Of a stretch of DNA of 45,999 nt, positions 26,692 through 36,200 are shown in pieces (the stretch's first letter is position 1; every line of letters starts with the position of its first letter). The notes under the pieces are model-generated. The model worked only from the letters and a program-made list of their open reading frames with translations, ran no database searches and had not been told where the DNA came from. The translations under genes and the position numbers were made by a program. Where the stretch lies: positions 1 through 45,999 of the forward strand of contig DAOURK010000018.1 in assembly GCA_030625085.1 (NCBI GenBank), in the 5' to 3' direction. The stretch is from Pseudomonadota bacterium (lineage in GTDB: Bacteria > SZUA-182 > DTGQ01).

Positions 26692-28179
26692 CTATGGGCC
26701 TATCATTTTCCAAATTTCACACCCTACATCTTTCCCGGCAATGGTTATACCTATTTGGCTCCCATTAAATCTAGGAACGGGTATACTAAAGATGGTTGCC
26801 GTGCCCGCAAACAGTTGATTATTATGGACAGCGAAAGAGCGAATGCCGTAATTTTTTGGTATTCTGATAGCTTCAGACATCCAAGAGATAGTTTCCCCAT
26901 CAAACCCATGGGAAACAATTTTATAAAAAGTGCCCGGCTCGCCGGATTCAGTAACCCATATCTGCCCTCCACTAATACCGGGGATTGGGCTGGCCAACAT
27001 ATTAAAGGTGCCGATATATAATTTCCCCCTGAATGGAATCATGCGCCATATATAAAAATTAAATAATTCTCCCATTTTCCAAAAATCTAGATTTTTTTCC
27101 CATTGTGTTCCGTCCGCAGTCCGCCAAAGAGCGGTTCTGCCGTTTGCGTTCTGCGGCCCCAGATATAAATGCCCTTTGTAAACCGCCACCGAAGTCACGA
27201 CATCATTGGCCATATTTTCTTCATCATGGAGGCTAAAACCCATTCCATTTCCATAAGCATCATCCTGACCCACTACTTTTTCCCACTCTACTCCATTGCT
27301 ACTTCGCCATACTTCAAATGCTCCGGGTGTTCGAGCAAAAAATTCAGGGCCGCTTACTTCATTAAACGCCTGAGGCGCTATTGTATTACGAATTGTATTA
27401 CGAAATTTTTGATTCATGATGCCCAGGTCGGTAGTCCAGGTAAAAGCATAGAGCTGATTATTAAAAACAGCCAACTCACCAATCATTATATTGTTGGTAG
27501 TTAAAGTATCCGTAACGGGGTCCAACACTTTGGTCGAGGTAAATTTGGGATTAACATCCACCAACTCCCAGGTGAGTCCGTCCTTGCTCCTATATACCTC
27601 AGCGCCGTTATGACCTGCTCCGGCATAAAGATATTCTCCAAAGCGAACCATACACCGGATAGTATCATTGGTTCGGTCCCCAAACCCCCTATTTGTTACG
27701 GATGTCCAGGCTGACCCGTTTGTTGTTCTTAAAATCTCAGCCCCGCGCTTGCTGAATGTACCGGCATATAAAGCCGTATCCCCGTCAGCATAAAGATAAC
27801 GTATCCCTGAATTGGAGAAAAAGAAAGATTTATAAACCCTATCCCAGGTGCCCGGCGCCCCATTGGCGCTGCTCCAAATTTCAGCTCCCCATAAAGAATT
27901 AAGGGTCCCAACGTATAATCGCCCTTTAAATGAAGCCATACTCCAGGCATAATCATTTTTAGGGTCATCAAATCCCCTCTCAACCACCCTTTGCCACTGA
28001 CCATCACCAACCTCATTGTCCACCACATCATTATTGGCATCACTGATTATCCGGGCTGATAATTCATCTCTTTGGTTAAAATTAAAAATCCTTCGTCGCC
28101 GGTTCAGTCCACTACATTCAGGTGAAAAAAAGATGACTAAAAGAAAAGTTATTATGAATGGTTTTAAAATATTTTTCAT
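26692..28179 (-). CDS. secreted beta-propeller (BNR/kelch-like) protein
   Basis: A protein of about 495 residues starting at ATG 28179, which has GGGGGA 5 bases upstream; an ATG at 28191 is less well placed. The signal peptide is PFIITFLLVIFFSPECSG. The body repeats a propeller-blade pattern: GRLYVGTLNSLWGAEIWSS, EYLYAGAGHNGAEVYRSKDG, GHLYLGPQNANGRTALWRT, GKLYIGTFNM and NQLFAGTA. Such blades occur in sialidase-like and sortilin-like propellers. No catalytic residues are recognised, so a structural or binding role is more likely. It converges on the CrtI-like gene. Confidence 0.75.
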   Translation of the reverse strand: MKNILKPFIITFLLVIFFSPECSGLNRRRRIFNFNQRDELSARIISDANNDVVDNEVGDGQWQRVVERGFDDPKNDYAWSMASFKGRLYVGTLNSLWGAEIWSSANGAPGTWDRVYKSFFFSNSGIRYLYADGDTALYAGTFSKRGAEILRTTNGSAWTSVTNRGFGDRTNDTIRCMVRFGEYLYAGAGHNGAEVYRSKDGLTWELVDVNPKFTSTKVLDPVTDTLTTNNIMIGELAVFNNQLYAFTWTTDLGIMNQKFRNTIRNTIAPQAFNEVSGPEFFARTPGAFEVWRSSNGVEWEKVVGQDDAYGNGMGFSLHDEENMANDVVTSVAVYKGHLYLGPQNANGRTALWRTADGTQWEKNLDFWKMGELFNFYIWRMIPFRGKLYIGTFNMLASPIPGISGGQIWVTESGEPGTFYKIVSHGFDGETISWMSEAIRIPKNYGIRSFAVHNNQLFAGTATIFSIPVPRFNGSQIGITIAGKDVGCEIWKMIGP

Positions 28180-28428
28180 CCTTTCCCCCATTACTCAGAT
28201 GTAATAATATTATAAAAATATCAGTTACCTTTTTTATCCATACATTATCAGGATTTATTTGTATTAAATTATAAAAACGCATGTCATCTTATATCGGTAT
28301 TTTTTCTTTTTCTATTTACAAACACATTCTATGAAGGACTCCTAAAAAGCCTCATAAACGTAATCATCTCTTTGTGTACTTTGTGACTTTGTGGTTTAAT
28401 ATGGGAGGGCTGAATGATTACTATCGAT

Positions 28429-31412
28429 TTAACTCAGCACCGTTTCTAGAGACAATTCCATAGGCAGGCGGACCGTGCCGCGATTTTTATTTTCATAAAG
28501 CAGATAGCCGTGCTCAAGGACATGATTGAAAAGGCGGGCAGTAAGTTCAACGTCCATCCGGCAATATTTCTCAATTTCTTCCATTTTGCCTTCTTTCCAC
28601 CAACGCAAGGCGGCCAGACCATCAGCGGTCTTGGGCACTCCTAAGGTGGCTAATCCCAAAGCGCCCAATCCAAGACGAAAACCAAGACGCTTATAAATCT
28701 CTTCCAGAATATCAAGACTGGACAAATCATCAAAGCCATGCCCGGTATAAGCCGTAAGAACTGTGTAGTCAAAGCGTTTCTGGTTAAAACCAACCACCAG
28801 TTCCGCCTCGGAAAGCCTCTGCACAAGGTCTGTTACCTTATCTTCAAAATATGTTTTATACATTCCTGTCCGGCGCTCGTAAATAACCCCCAGAGACATT
28901 CTCATTAAATGAGCATTATGCCAGCCGCCTACCTCCTGGGCTGATAGCTGCGTTTCAAGATCAAAAACAACAATATCGCGACCTTCAATCTGAGACAAAC
29001 GGCTTGTATAAGAAATGGACATTTCATTACCCTTTACATTACCCTTTAATCCTTCAGAAGCCTCCATCGCATCCCTTTCTCCAGGACCCTTTTGTAATAA
29101 TGATAAATCTTTCGAAAAATTTTGTACATCATGTGCCATAACACCCGTACCATCATACGACAACTCCTTCTTGCCTGTAAGGTGTTGGAGCAGGCGAATA
29201 CAGCCTTGCTTATCAAGAGGCACATTCCCATGACCGCATTTTGGCGAATGGATGCAGGAGGGGCAACCATCCTCACAGGAGCATCCTTCAACCAGAGCCA
29301 GCACCTTATCTAAAAGTTTATCGAGAACTTCATAAGCCCTGGCAGCCAAGCCGACTCCTCCGGGGTGACCATCATAAAGAAAAACAGCAGCGCCGCCCAC
29401 CTGGGGATGATGGGTAAAGCTGATTCCGCCAAGGTCATTGCGGTCGCAAAGGGCGAACAGGGGCAGCAGCGCCAGACCGGCATGTTCAATGGCATGAAGC
29501 GATCCCATGGAGTGATGCTTCCTATTCGCCAGCCCTCTCATGGCCGATGCCGTCGGTTGTATCCAAAGGCCCACTGTTTCGTACACAACCGGCGGCAAGT
29601 CTAAGGTATGATCACTTATTTTTTCACGACCTGCAGTGCTGCGCTTCTCAAAGCCCACCACCCGCTCGGTGACCTTAAGACGTCCCAGGCTAACCTGGTA
29701 ATACCCATTTTTACGGCCGGCCAAGACTTTAAGGATTTCTGTATTTTTGTCCGTACACGCTACAGTATAATAGGCGACTCCTGCCTTATGCACCCAGGCA
29801 TCCCGAGCGCCAAGGTCCAGATCTTTGACCACGTAGCTTTGCCCTCCGTGCAGGTATACGGCCCCGGGATGACATTCAGTAAGCGCCTGCAAACCATTGA
29901 CATGGCCGATCAGCCGTCGCTTGCCTTTCTCCACTATACTGTAAGTCTGCCCTGCGCTGCGAATGTTGACCTCCCGTTGGGGGTATTTACGACTGCTGAA
30001 CCATACTTTGCCGCCTGCCGCCTCAAGGAGGTCCCCGCTCTCAATAAGTGCTTTGATCACCAGATGGTACTTTTCTATTGGATAAACCTGATCATCATTC
30101 CTCAGAGGCATCTCTTGGGCGGCACAGACCAAATGGCTTTTTAAAAGATGAGGATTAGCCTCATCTACTACTCCCGCCTCCGCTCCCCGGCGGAAAAAAT
30201 CCTTGGGATAGTGCATATAATATTGATCAAGGGCATCGGGCTGGGCGATCAAAAAAATGGCCGACTCACGCTCTTTTCGTCCAACACGGCCGGCCCTCTG
30301 CCAGGTGGCGATAATTGTCCCCGGGTAACCCACCAGGATACACACATCCAGCCCTCCAATATCTATCCCCATTTCCAGAGCACTGGTAGAAATCACTCCC
30401 CTCAACTGGCCGGATTGCATTTTCTGTTCAATCTCCCGACGTTCGGCAGGCAGATATCCGGCCCGATAGGCGCTGATCTTATTCGCCAGGCGTGGATTGG
30501 ATTGCAAGGTCCAGCGATGAATAAGTTCGGTGATCTTGCGCGCCTTGGTGAAGACAATGGTTTTTTGTCGGCGGTAACAGCCTCGGTAAAAAGACGCGTG
30601 GCCACAGTATAGAGACTGGCTCTCGGGTTGATGAAAAAGATGTGGCGTGTGGCTGAGGGGGCACCATTTTGTTCCACCAGATCAAAGGGCAACCCGGTTA
30701 ATTGCGCTGCCAGATCACTGGGGTTGGCTATGGTGGCTGAGGTGGCCAGAAACTGTGGCTCGGCATGGTAAAAGGAAGCCACCCGTCGCAAACGCCGCAG
30801 GATCTGCAGTACATGGCTGCCAAAAATACCCTTGTAAGAGTGAAGCTCATCAATCACCACATACTGAAGATTTCGAAATAGCATCTCCCATTGGGTATGA
30901 AAAGGTAAAATGCCCTGATGGAGCATATCGGGGTTCGTCAACAGCAAATTAGGCGGGTTCTTACGAATCTTGGCGCGAAAATGTTGGGTAGTATCACCAT
31001 CATAGATAGCGGCTGCCGACTGAGAAAGCCCGAGGCGTGTCCCCATTTCCCAAAGCCGTTTGAGCTGATCCTGAGCCAGGGCCTTGAGGGGGAAAAGCAA
31101 TAATGCACGGGTGTTCGGCTCACTAAGAATGTGCTCGAGTATGGGCAGGGTGTAGACCAGGGTTTTACCGCTGGCCGTTGGAGTAACCGTGACCACATTG
31201 TGCCCCTCCCTGGCCAAGCGAACTCCTTCAGCCTGATGCAGATAAAGATTCTTTACCCCTTCAGCCGATAGCGCCCTTACAAGAGGTTCGGATAAAGGCG
31301 GATCAAGTTGATGAAGGCGAGCGCGATTGCCTACCAATACTCGACGATACACAATGTCCGGCGCTAAACGATGATCGCGTAAAATATCGGAGAGAAAATT
31401 CTTAAGGTCCAA
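28429..31412 (-). pseudogene. MrfA-MrfB-like helicase-exonuclease fusion, frameshifted
   Basis: A ~994-codon gene in two frames. The N-terminal superfamily-2 helicase has Walker A TPTASGKT (77-84), DELH (188-191) and SAT (225-227). It continues with ITELIHRW and ISTSALEMGIDIGGLD, then QRAGRVGRKE and a DUF1998-type domain with a metal-binding Cys cluster (CSCEDGCPSCIHSPKCGHGN). The last ~170 residues form an RNase H-like DEDD exonuclease (VFDLET, GFNQKRFDYTVL, YCRMDVELT). B. subtilis has these as separate MrfA and MrfB proteins in mitomycin C damage repair; here they are one chain. A run of six A near 30557 breaks the frame after TADKK; a seventh A restores KKTIVFTKARKITELI. The start overlaps the hicA stop by 11 bases. 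Confidence 0.88.
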
Positions 31413-31596
31413 AACGATCTCTTAACCCGAGCTGCTTCCTAATCAGTTCGCAAAGGCTTTCCTTGATTTCAGGATGTCGCGGGACCGGAGCTTTCTTCCC
31501 ATTTTTAGAATTTATATATATATCATGATTTTTACCATGACGCTTCAAATAGCAGCCCGCGCTTACCAACTTTCGGATAAAATTACGGCGCTTCAC
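31402..31596 (-). CDS. hicA: HicA-family mRNA interferase toxin
   Basis: A 64-residue basic protein of the HicA (YcfA/dsRBD-like) toxin family, which cleaves mRNA when free of its antitoxin. The catalytic His lies in YLKRHGKNHDIYIN, followed by the family core KAPVPRHPEIKESLCELIRKQLGL. Its start overlaps the hicB stop by 4 bases and its end overlaps the helicase start by 11, so hicB, hicA and the helicase are probably one transcript. Confidence 0.93.
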   Translation of the reverse strand: MKRRNFIRKLVSAGCYLKRHGKNHDIYINSKNGKKAPVPRHPEIKESLCELIRKQLGLRDRFGP

Positions 31597-31805
31597 ACGT
31601 CTACTCCGATTTCCTTTGTTTGAACTCCAGCATGGGTCAAAACTTCCTTCCCTTCCTCTTCTCGCATAAGCTGGTAAGCTTCCCGTATATTATCCTCTAA
31701 TTCCTTAAGTGTTTCACCTTGGCTAAACACTCCGGGAATTTCCTTTAACCTCCCAACATACCAATTGTCATCCAACCAATATTCAAGCGTGAAATGTCTT
31801 AACAT
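31593..31805 (-). CDS. hicB: HicB-family antitoxin
   Basis: A 70-residue protein with the HicB partial RNase-H-like fold: FTLEYWLDDNWYVGRLKEIPGVFSQGET then LKELEDNIREAYQLM. It neutralises HicA. This is the short form without a separate DNA-binding domain, so how the operon is autoregulated is unclear. It precedes hicA, the reverse of the E. coli hicAB order but common in other bacteria. Confidence 0.93.
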   Translation of the reverse strand: MLRHFTLEYWLDDNWYVGRLKEIPGVFSQGETLKELEDNIREAYQLMREEEGKEVLTHAGVQTKEIGVDV

Positions 31806-32000
31806 TATTCGAAACCTCCAAAGTTTCTCCCATAAAACACTAACTACTATATACTAACTACTTATTTACCTCAGTTATCATAACAATCCTCTGCTCTTAT
31901 CCTCTAAACTCGCCACTCCATAAGGCAGGCTTAACATAGCGAAGTCTCCTTATCCACACAGGTGATAAATTACTATAACAAATTTCTATGAGATAACAAG

Positions 32001-32210
32001 GAGAAAGTTCTCTCACGGTAAATTTGTTCTAAGCTCTATCTCACTTTAAAATCATGAAATTCTCATTAATTTAAAAGTGCATTTACCTGTTTTTGCATGT
32101 TTTTGTGTTTATGCTCATAGGCAAAACAGTAGCGAGATCGGAAATGGCTGTAACTGGCTGTTTAATAAGTGATATTGACAGAGAACAAATTTACCCTGAA
32201 AGTTCTCTTA
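32001..32210. mobile_element. MITE-like element
   Basis: GGTAAATTTGTTCT (32017-32030) is the exact inverse of AGAACAAATTTACC (32182-32195). Imperfect homology continues outward (GAGAAAGTTCTCTC against AAAGTTCTCTTA). About 210 bases with no coding potential. Together with the remnants on its right it marks a decayed region. Confidence 0.6.
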
Positions 32211-32266
32211 GGCAGCAATTCGCATTTTAACATTTTTATGTAGCACAGGGCTACAATGAATTTTAA

Positions 32267-32416
32267 AGAAAAAGAGAAATAAGTGCGCTAATAAAGGCGT
32301 CCCGGGAACTGAGATGCGAAAATCTACTCACCATTACCTGGGATGTTGATGGGAAAAAGATCATCAAAGACAAAACGATTCGATTTATTCCTTTATGGAA
32401 ATGGCTTTTGAGCTAA
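32267..32416 (+). pseudogene. 3' remnant of a DUF4143-type AAA+ ATPase
   Basis: The last ~49 codons read ...RELRCENLLTITWD, VDGKKIIKDKTIRF, IPLWKWLLS and stop. This is the characteristic C-terminal end of the prokaryotic ATPase family with a DUF4143 nuclease-like domain (LxIITWD...IPLWKWLL). An in-frame TAA at 32264 and the absence of any ATPase core upstream show it is only a tail. It is the one trace of that gene. Confidence 0.6.
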
Positions 32417-32460
32417 TTACATTCTGAAACCTTCATTTTTCACACCATCTCTATATGATC

Positions 32461-33144
32461 TTAATTAATAAATAAGGTAACCTTTTTACCAATTTCGTAT
32501 AAAGAGCCCTGAGGGCTTTGCTCCAAAATCACCTTGACCAATGGTTTCCCCCCTGCTTGGTTACCGGAAGAGGTAAAATGCTCAATTTGCAGCGTCCCCA
32601 TATAAACATCAGTCAGATCAGACGGTTGATCCTCGAAGGCAATCTTGATCCTTTTCCCGTCGAGGGAAAAAGGTAACTTATTATCCACCTGTATAAAAAG
32701 AAGCTTGTCTGGAGTAAGCTCAAGCAGAGGCGCTTCCCGGTCAATAATTTGATTGGACTCGGTAAAAACCTCACTCACGAAACCTTCAAAAGGGGCCCTT
32801 ATGACAGGACAGTCTGTTAACTGACTAGTCAATGCTTCCAATTCCTTAATCCTATCCTGATAAGCAACTATTTCCTTAATCTTGGTCTTCAGCATGGCTT
32901 GGCTGTCTTCAATATGCATTTTACAACGCTCTAACTCCTCCTTTTGTTCACTTAAGGCGCTCTCATCAATAGAAGTCCCTCATCATAAAGTCCCTCATCA
33001 TAACCTATTTGAGCCTCAGTATAGAGATATTCAGCCTCCTGGGCTATATCCCTTCTTTCATCAATTTCTTTCTCCAAATTGGCTATATCCTCCTATCTCT
33101 GTATTTAACTTTTGCAATCGATAAATTTCGCTTATTTTATCCAT
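32461..33144 (-). pseudogene. HlyD-like membrane-fusion protein remnant
   Basis: About 228 codons in three frames. From ATG 33144 the text begins MDKISEIYRLQKLNTEIG, shifts near 33090 to IANLEKEIDERRDIAQEAEY, and shifts again near 32970 to DESALSEQKEELERCKMHIE. The last, longest piece (from 32919) has a coiled coil, then a lipoyl/barrel-sandwich segment (CPVIRAPFEGFVSEVFTE) and the HlyD beta-barrel. A 15-base exact tandem repeat lies at 32973-33002. No N-terminal membrane anchor or partner transporter is present. It follows the terminator of the giant PKD gene and looks like a dead adaptor gene. Confidence 0.75.
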
Positions 33145-33168
33145 TAAACAAGTGGCAAATAAGACGAT

Positions 33169-33198
33169 AAAAAAAAGCCCGGGGATTTCTCCCCGGGC
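33169..33198 (-). terminator. intrinsic terminator of the giant PKD gene
   Basis: GCCCGGGG (33177-33184) pairs with CCCCGGGC (33191-33198) around a 6-base loop. On the minus strand it is followed by a run of eight T (33176-33169). It is 26 bases past the gene's stop. Confidence 0.92.
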
Positions 33199-33223
33199 CG
33201 ATAGATTATTATCATCTTAATGA

Positions 33224-36200
33224 TTAAGGTCCCGGAATATTGTCAACAGTATAATGTGTTCCGTTATAGTCATAATCAACACTCCATCGCCAACTACCCG
33301 TGGGCCTGATCAGCCGATTTAATAACACTTCAATGTCGGCATCCATAGCTCCGGAATCACAGGCCGTCCATTTTTCACCACCTGGGCCAATATCACCTAG
33401 ATCACTTACACCCTTCGATATTTGAAGGTTGGTTGGTGTTTCCATCAGCGTTATTCTCACATTTTCCGCAGTACCTGCCCCAAGGTTTTTGAACAAAACT
33501 TTAAGTCCCATTCTGTAAAGAGTCCTGCTCAGGGGCACCCTGAAGCAAGTTTGCTGCTCCTGTAACCAGATGTCCACTGCTGGTCCAGAAGAATTCACTG
33601 TTACTACCAAGGTGGCTATATCACTGGCGCCATCATTGTCGGTTACCTGTACTGCTACTGTGTATGTGCCGGCTGTCCCCCAGGCATGGGTCTGATTTGC
33701 TCCCGTATCTCCTGAGGCATCGAAGGTGCCGTCATAGTTCCAATCCCATTCATAACTTACTATTGAATCTGGTGGCGCCACAAATGATCCGCTCGCATCG
33801 TAACTGCCGGTATCACCCTCGTTCAAGGGCGTATCTCCCGTCAACACTGCTGTCGGACCTGCGTGATCATGCACTGTTACTACCAAGGTGGCCATATCAG
33901 TACTGCCGTCATCGTCGGTTACCTGAACGGCTACTGTATATGAACCGTCATCATTCCAGGTGTGATTTTGAGTTGCCCCGGTATCTCCTGAGGCATTGAA
34001 GGTGCTGCCGTTATAATCCCAATCCCATTCATAAAGTACAATGGCATCACAAGGACTAATGGAGCCAGCGGCATTGTAGTTGCCCGAAGCTCCCTCATCA
34101 ATAAGTGTATCTCCGGTCAAGGACGCTGTCAGGCTAAGATCATTGACAGTCACCGTCAGTGTGGCTATATCCGTACTACCGTCATCGTCGGTTACCCGCA
34201 CAGCTACTGTGTATACACCGTCATCCATCCAGGTGTGACTTGCGGTTACTCCGGTATCTGAGGCATTGAAAGTAGTGCCGTCATATTCCCAATCCCACTC
34301 AAAACTCACAATGCAATCACAAGCTCTGCTGGAGCCGGATGCATCATAGTTGCCCGCAGAGCACTCATCTATAGCCATGTCTCCATTCAGGTTTGCTGCT
34401 GGCCCTAAATCGTTCACTGTTACCACTAAGGTGGCCATATCAGTGCTTCCATCATCGTCAGTTACGCGCACTGCTACTGTGTATACACCGTCATCCATCC
34501 ACCTATGGCTTTGGATTGCCCCCGTATCTCCTGAGGCATTGAAGGCACTGCCGTCATAATCCCAATCCCACTCATAAAGTACAATAGCATCACAAGGGCT
34601 GGTAGATCCGTCGGCATCGTAGTTGCCAAATGAGCACTCATCAATAGTGGTGTCTCCCGTCAAATCAGCCGTGGGGCCCTTATCCGTGATAGTTACATCA
34701 TGGGAAATTGTGTCGGTAGACCCGTCATCATCAGTAACCAGCAAGGTCACTGTATAGATACCATTATCATTGAAGGTGAAACCGGGATTCTGATCACTGC
34801 TTGTTCCAAGACCCCCAAAATCCCATGACCAACCAGCGATAATATCTGGTGAAGAAGCGGAAGTATCCGTGAAATTGACGGCCGAGCACTCATCCTGTGG
34901 CTCAGGATGCCAGGTAAAAGAGGCCGTAGGTGCCAAATCATTGACCGTTACCGCGGCTGTGTCCGTATCATCCAATAATGAATCAGATACTCTCAGTCCG
35001 ACTGTATAAACGCCGTCATCTAACCACGTCCAGGTTGGCATTTCAGCGGTTGAATCGTCATAGTCCCCATCATCATCCAGATCCCAGAAAAAATAAAGGG
35101 TATCACCATTAGCATCGGAAGACCCGCTCCCATCCAGGATGAGGAGAGTACCCTCATTCACAACATAGGGTCCGCCGGCGTCAGCCACAGGCGGCAGGTT
35201 TATATTAACCGTTACTGTGGTGTAAACAGGTGTCGAATTCATTGAGATGCAGTCCACTCCAAGGGTGCAGCCGAGAGGATTGAAGGCCCCGTTATCCCAT
35301 ACCTTAAGGCCTATATTATAAACACCAGGCGCTGTGAAAATCCACGTTGCAGTGGTATTGGTGGTTTCAAGATCAACATCATCGAACCAGACCCCATCAT
35401 TGTCCAGGTCCCATTGATAGAGCGAAACGCTGTCACCGAGGTCAACATCATAGGAACCGCTCGCATCCAGAGTAAAGGGTATCCCGACGGTTGCCGTGTA
35501 TGCGCCTCCGTGCATGGCAAAAGGTGCATGAGGCGGTTCAGTGACGGTCACCTCTCTGGTGTCAATATCAGTTTGAGGCGGTTCATTGTCATCAGTGACC
35601 CTGAGTCTTACGGTATAAATTTGAGGAGGATCACCAGCTACCAGGGGCTGGGGATCAGGATAGGTATATTTGGCGTTTGAATCTGAAGGATCAGAAGTAG
35701 TAAAATCCCAGATGCCGTCGCCGTTAAAATCCCATTCGTATCTGACAAGGCTCCGTGAAGGATCCATGTGAAAAGATCCGGAAGCATCAAAGCGTAGTTC
35801 CAAGTCATAGGCCCAAATGATGTCATCTCCGGCATCCGCCACCGGCGGTTGGACAAAGAGGCTGGGGGTCAGCATGATAATTGCCCAGCTTGTATTCAAC
35901 CCGCGTCCGCCGTAACCACCGCTGAGCCATGAACCCCAATATCCTCCGGAGGTAGTTTGCAAATCTAGAATTCTCTTGTTGATACCCGTTATCGGGTCAC
36001 TGTACCAGTCTAAACCAGTGGCCTGTAGGATGACAACAGGAGTGGGCCTGGCCAATCTCATGGCCTTGACCCAGGCATACAGGCCGTAGAAGTTATTATA
36101 TTGCCAAGAATGGCCGTTAGTCTGCCAGTAATTGGCATTGTAATCCTCGGCAGTGATCCACCGTGGATCGGAGGTGTATTTATCGCAGAAGGCAAGCTGA

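Noticed and set aside
26692-28179. Sialidase assignment for the secreted propeller protein
   Set aside because: The blades resemble BNR/kelch repeats, but no arginine triad or other sialidase residues can be placed.
30550-30570. Programmed -1 ribosomal frameshift in the helicase
   Set aside because: The codon phase is C AAA AAA CCA, so the P-site slip would mispair with CAA; a missing A in the run is the simpler explanation.
33595-34700. CRISPR-like array
   Set aside because: The repeats are long, in-frame PKD domains without unique spacers of constant length.
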